A DNA stretch of 64,000 nucleotides from JAVVHH01 sp963848035. GTDB taxonomy: Bacteria > Pseudomonadota > Alphaproteobacteria > Acetobacterales > Acetobacteraceae. Below, piece by piece: positions 58,292 to 64,000 of the stretch (positions within the stretch are counted from its first letter, which is position 1; each line of letters starts with the position of its first letter). The notes beneath the pieces are model-generated. The model saw nothing but the letters and a program-made list of their open reading frames with translations. It did not search any database and was not told where the DNA came from. A program made the translations under genes and the position numbers. The stretch lies in NCBI GenBank assembly GCA_963848035.1, contig CAWKCD010000003.1:248001-312000 (forward strand), read 5' to 3'.

Positions 58292-58311
58292 CTTACCTAC
58301 CAGTCAGTAGT
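58292..58311. promoter_or_regulatory. Putative TetR operator 2
   Basis: CTTACCTACCAGTCAGTAGT contains ACCTACCAG, the reverse complement of the core of operator 1; by eye 14 of 20 positions agree in the best alignment. It lies 53 bases before the transporter ATG and overlaps a weak -10-like TAGTAT at 58308-58313, consistent with repression of the transporter. Confidence 0.5.
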
Positions 58312-58363
58312 ATCGCGGAACCGTAGGCGGCCACAGGGCGGCCACATCGGAGGAGGAACGACC

Positions 58364-59743
58364 ATGGCAGACCCGTCGACGGCCGAGCCGCGCGACCGCG
58401 TGCAGACCAAGAAAGCCACCGCAAGCGGCTGGATCGGCTCCGCGCTCGAATATTACGATTTTTTCATCTACGCGACCGCCGCTTCGCTGGTGTTTCCGCA
58501 GCTGTTCTTCCCCTCCGTCGATCCCACCGTCGCCATCGTCGCTTCGCTCGCGACGTATGGCGTGGGCTATGTCGCGCGCCCCATCGGCGCCTTCGTGCTC
58601 GGCCATCTCGGCGACACGCACGGCCGTAAGAACGTCCTGTTGATCTGCATGTTCATGATGGGGTTCTCGACCATGGCGGTCGGGCTGCTGCCGACATACG
58701 CGCAAGTCGGCATCTGGGCGCCGATCCTGTTGGTGCTGCTGCGCCTCATCCAGGGATTCGCGGTCGCCGGGGAAATCTCCGGATCGAGCTGCATGATCCT
58801 CGAGCATGCGCCGTTCGGGCGTCGCGGCTTCTTCGCCAGCTTCACGCTCCAGGGCGTGCAGGCCGGCCAGATCCTGGCCGCCGCCGTGTTCCTGCCGCTG
58901 GCCCGCTTCATGCCCGCGGACGCGTTCAATTCCTATGGGTGGCGGATACCGTTCCTGCTCAGCGTCGTCGTGATCATCGCCGGATACATCATCCGGCGCG
59001 AAGTCGAGGAGACGCCGGCCTTCGCCGAAGAAGGCGTGCAGGGCGCCATTCCGAAAGCGCCGATTCCCGAGGCCTTCCGCCTGTCGTGGGACGACATGAT
59101 CCGCGTCGTCTGCATGGCGCTGATGAACGTCATCCCGGTCGTGGCGACCGTATTCGGCGCGGCCTATGCGGTGCAGCCCGCATACGGAATCGGTTTCGCC
59201 AAGGACATCTATCTGTGGATCCCGGTGCTCGGCAACGTGTTGGCCGTGCTGATCATCCCGGTGGTCGGCAACCTCGCCGACCGGATCGGCCGCCGTCCGC
59301 CGATCATCGTGGGCGCGATTGGCTCGGGCTTGCTGTCCTTCGCCTATCTGTGGGCGATCAGCATTCATAGCGTGCCACTCGCGATCGTATTCTCGCTGCT
59401 GATGTGGGGCGTGGTCTACCAGGGCTACAATGCGGTGTTCCCGAGCTTCTATCCCGAGCTGTTCGCGACCCGGGTCCGGGTGACGGCAATGGCGATCTCC
59501 CAGAACATCGGCACCACGATCACGGCACTGCTGCCTGCGCTGTTCGCCTGGGTGGCGCCGCCGGGCTCGGACTCGATCCCGCTCACCGTCGGCGGAATCG
59601 CGCTGGGGGTGACGATCATCTCGGCCATCGCCGCGATGACGGCGCGCGAGACCTATCGCGTCCGGGTCCACGATCTCGGCCGGCGCGACGCGGTCGCGGT
59701 TTCCAAGAGCGATTACGACCAACTCCGCGGACAAGCGGCCTGA
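58364..59743 (+). CDS. MHS-family MFS transporter, shikimate-type
   Basis: 459 residues with twelve helices. Metabolite:H+ symporter markers: ASGWIGSALEYYDFFIYATA, the loop RPIGAFVLGHLGDTHGRKNV, LRLIQGFAVAGEISGSSCMI and NLADRIGRRPPIIVGAIGS. The family includes ShiA (shikimate), KgtP and ProP. In this island the substrate is likely shikimate, quinate or protocatechuate. GGAGGAGG lies before the ATG. Separately promoted from the tetR side. Confidence 0.88.
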   Translation: MADPSTAEPRDRVQTKKATASGWIGSALEYYDFFIYATAASLVFPQLFFPSVDPTVAIVASLATYGVGYVARPIGAFVLGHLGDTHGRKNVLLICMFMMGFSTMAVGLLPTYAQVGIWAPILLVLLRLIQGFAVAGEISGSSCMILEHAPFGRRGFFASFTLQGVQAGQILAAAVFLPLARFMPADAFNSYGWRIPFLLSVVVIIAGYIIRREVEETPAFAEEGVQGAIPKAPIPEAFRLSWDDMIRVVCMALMNVIPVVATVFGAAYAVQPAYGIGFAKDIYLWIPVLGNVLAVLIIPVVGNLADRIGRRPPIIVGAIGSGLLSFAYLWAISIHSVPLAIVFSLLMWGVVYQGYNAVFPSFYPELFATRVRVTAMAISQNIGTTITALLPALFAWVAPPGSDSIPLTVGGIALGVTIISAIAAMTARETYRVRVHDLGRRDAVAVSKSDYDQLRGQAA

Positions 59744-59750
59744 TCCACGG

Positions 59751-59775
59751 CGCGGGAGAATCAACCTCTCCCGCG
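59751..59775 (+). terminator. Hairpin after the MHS transporter
   Basis: CGCGGGAGA at 59751-59759 pairs perfectly with TCTCCCGCG at 59767-59775 around a seven-base loop, beginning eight bases after the stop codon. The following sequence is TCCACC, without a T-run, so release may need Rho or the hairpin may only protect the mRNA end. Confidence 0.55.
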
Positions 59776-59867
59776 TCCACCCGCCGGAGGGTGCCGTCCT
59801 CCTGGGAGGCCGAACTTCGGCATCGCGTTCCCTTGCTGGCGGACCATACGAGCGCCAAACTCTACGC

Positions 59868-61562
59868 ATGTCCCAGAAATTATCTGCACTCGAAGGCGTC
59901 AAGGCGGCGAGCCGCGGTTTGCGCGGCACGATCTCGCAGGAACTGGCCGATCCGGACACGATCAGCGTCGGCGAAGCATCGCACGGATTGCTGAAGTTCC
60001 ACGGTACATACGAGCAATACGACCGCGATACTGCGACCGAGTTGAAGCAGGCCGGCCATGACAAGGAATGGCAGTTCATGGTCCGCGTCCGGATGCCGGG
60101 CGGACGCGTGACGCCGGCGCAGTATCTGGCGCTCGATCAGCTCGCCGACTGGTACGGTAACGGCACGCTGCGGATCACCACCCGGCAGACATTCCAATTC
60201 CACGCGGTCGCCAAGCGCGATCTGCGCGACATCATCGGTGACATCGACCGGATGCTGCTGACGACGATGGCCAGTTGCGGCGACGTGGTCCGCAACGTCA
60301 CGGCCACACCGGCGCCGGTGCATGACGCGCTGCACGAGACAATGCGGTCGACTGCCGAGTATCTCTCCTCCGTGCTGCTGCCGCGCACGCAGGCGCATCA
60401 CCAAATCTTCGTGCTCGGCCAGGATGAGGGCGACGCTGCGGAGGACGAGCCGCTGTATGGACCGACCTTCCTGCCGCGCAAGTTCAAGATCGGCGTCGCC
60501 CATCCTGCCGACAACACGATCGACGTGCTGTCGAACGATCTTGGCCTGATCGCGGAAGTGACCAATGGCGAAGTGACCGGCTGGATCGTCTGCATCGGCG
60601 GCGGTCACGGAATGACGCACAATAAGCCGCAAACCTATCCGCGGATCGCCACGCCGTTGTGCCGGGTCGGGCCCGAGGACCTGCTGAAGGTGATCGAGGC
60701 GGTCATCAAGACGCAGCGCGACCACGGCGACCGCAGCAACCGCAAGCGCGCTCGGCTGAAATACGTGGTCGACGATTTCGGCCTGCCCTGGGTCAAGGCG
60801 AAGGTCGAGGCGCATTTCGGCGGCAAGCTCGAGGACCCGCCGACCTTGCCGAAGCTAGAGGTGCCGGATCTGCTTGGTTGGCACGAGCAGGGCGACGGTC
60901 GCTGGTGGCTTGGACTGCCGATCGATTCTGGCCGCATCGCCGATCGCGGCGATGCACGGATCCGGACCGGTCTGCGCGAAGTCGTCCGCCGCTTCGGTGT
61001 GGCGCCGGTGCTGACGCCGCTGCAAGACATCTTGCTGACGGATATCGCGCCTGACGATAAGGCGGCGATCGAGGCGCTGCTGCGCGAACATGGTGCGACG
61101 TTCAGCGAGGACATCACACCGCTGAGCAAGTGGGCGATGGCTTGCGTGGCGCTGCCGACCTGCGGCCTGGCGCTGTCGGAGGCGGAGCGCGTGCGCGGGC
61201 CGATCGTCAGCGCAATCGAGACAGAGCTACGGCAGCATGGTCTCGAGCAGGAGCGGATCAGCCTGCGGATCACTGGCTGCCCGAACGGGTGCGCGCGCCC
61301 GTATGAGGGTGATATCGGCATCGTCGGTCGCGCGCCGGGCGATTATGCGGTGTTCGTCGGCGGTGACTTCGAGGGGACGCGGCTGAGCTTCCTGCTTCAC
61401 GAGCGCATTCCGATGGCTGAGATCGGTCCGAAGCTGGCGCCGTCGATCGCGGCCTGGGCGACGGGACGGACACCAGGTGAGGGTTTTGGCGATTTCTGCC
61501 ACCGCGTGGGTCGGGACGCGCTTTTGGGGCTGCCAGCGTCTCAGCTTCTCGCGGCCGACTGA
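59868..61562 (+). CDS. cysI: Sulfite reductase hemoprotein (CysI type)
   Basis: 564 residues. Six-electron reduction of sulfite to sulfide with sirohaem and a 4Fe-4S cluster. N-terminal MVRVRMPGGRVTPAQYLALD, TLRITTRQTFQFHAVAKRDL and SCGDVVRNVTATPAPVHDAL; cluster Cys at 426 and 432 (CVALPTC) and at 471 and 475 (CPNGC), the C-x5-C and C-x3-C spacing of sulfite/nitrite reductases. Length matches E. coli CysI. No cysJ flavoprotein, cysH or DUF934 gene adjoins it, so the electron donor is unknown. Convergent with the sirohaem gene, four bases apart. Confidence 0.93.
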   Translation: MSQKLSALEGVKAASRGLRGTISQELADPDTISVGEASHGLLKFHGTYEQYDRDTATELKQAGHDKEWQFMVRVRMPGGRVTPAQYLALDQLADWYGNGTLRITTRQTFQFHAVAKRDLRDIIGDIDRMLLTTMASCGDVVRNVTATPAPVHDALHETMRSTAEYLSSVLLPRTQAHHQIFVLGQDEGDAAEDEPLYGPTFLPRKFKIGVAHPADNTIDVLSNDLGLIAEVTNGEVTGWIVCIGGGHGMTHNKPQTYPRIATPLCRVGPEDLLKVIEAVIKTQRDHGDRSNRKRARLKYVVDDFGLPWVKAKVEAHFGGKLEDPPTLPKLEVPDLLGWHEQGDGRWWLGLPIDSGRIADRGDARIRTGLREVVRRFGVAPVLTPLQDILLTDIAPDDKAAIEALLREHGATFSEDITPLSKWAMACVALPTCGLALSEAERVRGPIVSAIETELRQHGLEQERISLRITGCPNGCARPYEGDIGIVGRAPGDYAVFVGGDFEGTRLSFLLHERIPMAEIGPKLAPSIAAWATGRTPGEGFGDFCHRVGRDALLGLPASQLLAAD

Positions 61563-61565
61563 TGC

Positions 61566-62444
61566 CTACGGGACGATTTCGACTGTGATGCCGCCTGCGC
61601 GCAACACTGCGCCCAGGCGGTCCGTCGGCAGTCGAGCGCCGAGGCGGACCACGCGCTGACCGTCCCGTGCGAGGCGCAGCAATGTCTCGCCGCCGTCATC
61701 CGGATCTGTCATGCGCTCCGCGTCCCGACGGGCCAAATCCAATACCGCATCACTCACCGTAGAATCGGTCACGATGAGATCGGCTTCACCGAGCACCCGA
61801 TGCGCACGCATGGTGACGAGGTCCGATGCACCCGGACCCGCGTTCACGAGGTAGACGATGCCGGGCGGCGTCGTGCTGCCTTCGCTGATCTCGCGCCGCA
61901 TTTCGGCGATTCCAGCCGCTTCGTCACCGGCCAGAACTAGATCGGCCGCGCGCCCGGCCAGCATTCGCTCGAGCACGCGACGGCGCGCCGGCGGCGTCGG
62001 GAACCGCGACCGCAGTTCGCCGCTGAGCGACCCGGCGATCGCCGCCAACCTTGCCAAGGCGGGTGGCAGCATCGCCTCGATTCTCGCGCGAACCAACCGA
62101 GCCAACACCGGTGCCTCGCCAGCCGAGCCGATTGCGACAATCAGCGGATCGCGGTCGACGACGGCTGGCGTGATGTAGCTGCAGAGTGCCGGCCGATCGA
62201 CCACGTTGACAGGCAGGCAACGCGCGCGGGCGGCGGCGCTCAGCGCTTCCAATGAAACCTCGTCGGCGTCGGCGCCGATGGCGAGCACGCAGCCGTCGAG
62301 CAGGTCGGGCGTGAAATCGTCGGCGAACACCACCTCCGCGCCAGCCCGGCGCAAGGCCTCGGCTTTGCGTTCGCCGATCTCGCCGCGGCCCAGCACCAGC
62401 GCCCGTCGGCCCCGGACGTCGAGGAACACCGGTAGGTAGCGCAT
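61566..62444 (-). CDS. Siroheme synthase: precorrin-2 dehydrogenase/ferrochelatase with truncated methylase part
   Basis: 292 residues. Residues 1-165 match the CysG(B)/Met8p part: LPVFLDVRGRRALVLGRGEI, NVVDRPALCSYITPAVVDRD and LIVAIGSAGEAPVLARLVRA, which oxidises precorrin-2 and inserts iron to make sirohaem. From about residue 190 there is a methylase-like piece (GIVYLVNAGPGASDLVTMRA, HRVLGEADLIVTDSTVSDAV, LARRDAER), but it is only about 100 residues and ends after AGGITVEIVP, while a full uroporphyrinogen methylase is about 250. The methylase step must come from another gene. Start overlaps the next stop (TGATG). Confidence 0.85.
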   Translation of the reverse strand: MRYLPVFLDVRGRRALVLGRGEIGERKAEALRRAGAEVVFADDFTPDLLDGCVLAIGADADEVSLEALSAAARARCLPVNVVDRPALCSYITPAVVDRDPLIVAIGSAGEAPVLARLVRARIEAMLPPALARLAAIAGSLSGELRSRFPTPPARRRVLERMLAGRAADLVLAGDEAAGIAEMRREISEGSTTPPGIVYLVNAGPGASDLVTMRAHRVLGEADLIVTDSTVSDAVLDLARRDAERMTDPDDGGETLLRLARDGQRVVRLGARLPTDRLGAVLRAGGITVEIVP

Positions 62445-63442
62445 CAGAGCGCGAGTTCGACGGCTTCGGCCTGACGCAGGCGGTGCGCCCAGATCGTTTC
62501 GGCGCCGAGATCGGCGGATTCGGGGTCGTGCGCCCGGCCGAGCGCGAGAAGCGCCAAAGCGATGGTCGCTCGGGCCGTCGCGGCACCCGGGCCTAGGCCT
62601 GTCCGCCACTCTTCCGCCAGCGTACCGGCCTCGCCCAAGGTTGCGGTGACCGGCATCAGCATCTCGCTCCGCCCCGCCGCGCTATCCCATAGGTGGACCG
62701 TGATTGGCTTCGCCGGATTGCGCTCGGCCTCGCCGCCGCCGCCCTTGACCACGGCTAGGCGGCCGCGTTGGAGGCGTTCAGCCGCGCCGAGATGAACTTC
62801 GATGTAGGGGGGATGGAACACGCCATCGACGGCGCTGGGCGCATCGAAGGGGTTGAGCAGACGGACGACGGTATTGATCGGTGAGCGCAGCCCGAGCAGG
62901 CCGCGCAAGGTGAGCAGCCGGTTCAGCGGCGCGCTGAGGACTTCGAGGGGCAGGTACGCGAAATTTCGCGCGGCGAGCTCGCCGGCGGCTTCATCGCGCG
63001 AGCGGCAGATCGGCAAGCCCAGCGCCGCCAGTCCGGCTTCGACCGCCGTTCCCTGCGAGAACTCGTTGCTCCCATGCATCAACACCGTGACGCCGGACGC
63101 CGCGAGCGAGAGGGCCGCTAGCAGGAACCAGGGCTCGCCCCGCGTACGCCCGGCGCCGTAGCTCGGCCAGTCGAGCGCGACGGCCGGGCAGCCCGGCGGA
63201 AGCCCGGCGCCGATCGCGTCCCGAGCCGCCTCGACCAGGCCTGAGATCTCGTCGGCTGCCTCGCCGCGGTAGCGCAGCAGCATGAGGAAGGCGCCAACCT
63301 GCTCTGGCGCCGCTTCGCCCCGCAGCACGGCGGTCAGGGCTGCTCGCGCCTCTTCGCGCGTGAGCGCCCGCGAGCGTCCGGGACCGCGGCCGAGCGTCCG
63401 CACGTAGGGGGCGAAGGGGTGCTCGGGTTCCGGATCGGCCAT
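62444..63442 (-). CDS. TrpD2/YbiB-like anthranilate phosphoribosyltransferase homologue
   Basis: 332 residues. N-terminal helical part SRALTREEARAALTAVLRGE and PEQVGAFLMLLRYRGEAADE, followed by the nucleoside phosphorylase/phosphoribosyltransferase class III fold (LDWPSYGAGRTRGEPWFLLA, MHGSNEFSQGTAVEAGLAAL, LLGLRSPINTVVRLLNPFDA, AVVKGGGGEAERNPAKP). These TrpD2 proteins bind nucleic acids and have no known phosphoribosyltransferase activity. The TGATG overlap with the sirohaem gene and the closeness to cysI suggest a link to sulfite or nitrite assimilation genes, whose basis is unknown. Confidence 0.85.
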   Translation of the reverse strand: MADPEPEHPFAPYVRTLGRGPGRSRALTREEARAALTAVLRGEAAPEQVGAFLMLLRYRGEAADEISGLVEAARDAIGAGLPPGCPAVALDWPSYGAGRTRGEPWFLLAALSLAASGVTVLMHGSNEFSQGTAVEAGLAALGLPICRSRDEAAGELAARNFAYLPLEVLSAPLNRLLTLRGLLGLRSPINTVVRLLNPFDAPSAVDGVFHPPYIEVHLGAAERLQRGRLAVVKGGGGEAERNPAKPITVHLWDSAAGRSEMLMPVTATLGEAGTLAEEWRTGLGPGAATARATIALALLALGRAHDPESADLGAETIWAHRLRQAEAVELAL

Positions 63443-63484
63443 AGGGTCCCGAGTACTGCAAAAGCAGTTGTGGGCGCCAGCGTC

Positions 63485-64000
63485 TCACACGTCGAGCGGG
63501 GTTCCGGCGCAGGGTACGAACAGGCGTGAGTCGCCCGTCACCGCCTTGGCCATCGCGCCACGTCGGCCCGCGCGTATGTGGTAGAGGCCGATTCGAGAGG
63601 GCCCCTCGATGGACCGGACCGTGTCGAGATCCGAGTGGAAGTCGATCTCCGGCGCCGGGTCGGGCTCCCAGCATTCGTGCAGCAGAAGGTCGGCTTCTGC
63701 GTAAAGCGCCCGTGCCGCGTCGGTTGGGCGGCCGTCGCCGCTATAGGCGAAGCAGCGTCCTCCGGTGGTGAGTTGCAACGCCTGGTTGGGCACGAGGTGC
63801 TCGGTCGGGGCGGTGCGGAGGGCGAACGGGCCGATCGAACTGGTCTCGGCGGCGATGACGTAGTGCTGCGGAAAGCGCGGCTCGATCGCGAGGAGGGCAC
63901 AGATCTGGCGAAGCTGATCGGCGCCACGGGCAGTGGTGAGGATGACCAGCTCCTTGCGCCGGCCCTCCCAGCTCCAGCGATCCATCACCGATGGCAGGCC
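63485..64000 (-). CDS. Metallo-beta-lactamase-fold protein, ribonuclease Z-like, 5' end cut off
   Basis: The C-terminal 171 residues of a protein continuing past the right edge (the frame stays open to 64000). Visible motifs: RCFAYSGDGRPTDAARALYA with the metal-binding Asp, ADLLLHECWEPDPAP with a metal His and FHSDLDTVRSI, and IGLYHIRAG. These match the second half of RNase Z/MBL-fold hydrolases. Missing the HxHxDH motif, which must lie beyond the window. Substrate not determinable. Confidence 0.75.
   Translation of the reverse strand, partial: GLPSVMDRWSWEGRRKELVILTTARGADQLRQICALLAIEPRFPQHYVIAAETSSIGPFALRTAPTEHLVPNQALQLTTGGRCFAYSGDGRPTDAARALYAEADLLLHECWEPDPAPEIDFHSDLDTVRSIEGPSRIGLYHIRAGRRGAMAKAVTGDSRLFVPCAGTPLDV

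Noticed and set aside
1..64000. Prophage, insertion sequence, integron or CRISPR
   Set aside because: No integrase, transposase, Cas gene or spaced direct repeat was seen; the tRNA-Leu has no attachment duplication nearby.

Overview
The window is GC-rich chromosomal DNA of an alphaproteobacterium. The family is most likely Acetobacteraceae or another Rhodospirillales group: the lptCAB-rpoN-hpf order, FzlA, DUF1285, the complex I NDUFA9-like gene and the general protein style all fit, but this is inference from recognised families and not a phylogeny. Almost the whole window is coding. There is no CRISPR array, insertion sequence, prophage or rRNA. No stretch longer than 300 bases lacks a gene.

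Layout. (1) 1-12134: a cut-off unknown gene, arfB, then a tightly packed minus-strand run headed by moxR (moxR, DUF58, BatA/DUF4159, VWA/GATase-like membrane protein, polytopic membrane protein, TspO, ankyrin protein, SbmA/BacA-like ABC transporter). (2) 12264-21394: housekeeping genes (DUF1285, Nudix CoA hydrolase, DUF6111-like, cca, MsbA-like exporter, trpS, CsbD/ElaB-like, PhoR-like kinase, LppC-type lipoprotein, rsmI). (3) 21401-27713, minus strand: tRNA-Leu(CAG), rnd, kdsD, lptC, lptA, lptB, rpoN, hpf, which makes KDO and exports LPS together with sigma-54 and ribosome hibernation genes. (4) 27832-49099: NDUFA9-like gene, gltD, DUF2059, gltB, fzlA, membrane protein, citrate synthase, nuclease, CHAD/SixA, FeS photolyase, GT25, LhgO, a convergent structured intergenic region, GlcG-like, beta-hydroxyacid dehydrogenase and GT87. 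(5) 49134-59743: an accessory catabolic island for quinate/shikimate. It has two amino-acid-type ABC permeases and a binding protein without an ATPase, aroQ, quiC (dehydratase fused to a VOC/HPPD-like half), pcaH, pcaG, a BKACE enzyme, an AroE-like dehydrogenase and an MHS transporter, bracketed by two paralogous TetR regulators. (6) 59868-64000: sulfite reductase hemoprotein, a siroheme synthase with a truncated methylase half, a TrpD2-like protein and a cut-off metallo-beta-lactamase-fold protein.

The island in (5) is the most coherent system here. The sequence supports import of hydroaromatic acids, conversion to protocatechuate and ring opening. It also suggests that beta-ketoadipate may be cleaved by BKACE instead of the usual CoA-transferase and thiolase. 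The upstream pcaB, pcaC and pcaD steps are not in the window.

Two cross-cutting points. First, at least five genes, including essential trpS, carry what look like single-base insertions, so this sequence probably contains base-level errors. Second, several noncoding elements deserve attention: a promoter-plus-hairpins candidate small RNA at about 46386-46545 with a UCCUCC loop, a 14-codon leader ORF coupled to quiC, TetR-like operator sites, and rnd starting 11 bases after the CCA of a tRNA.
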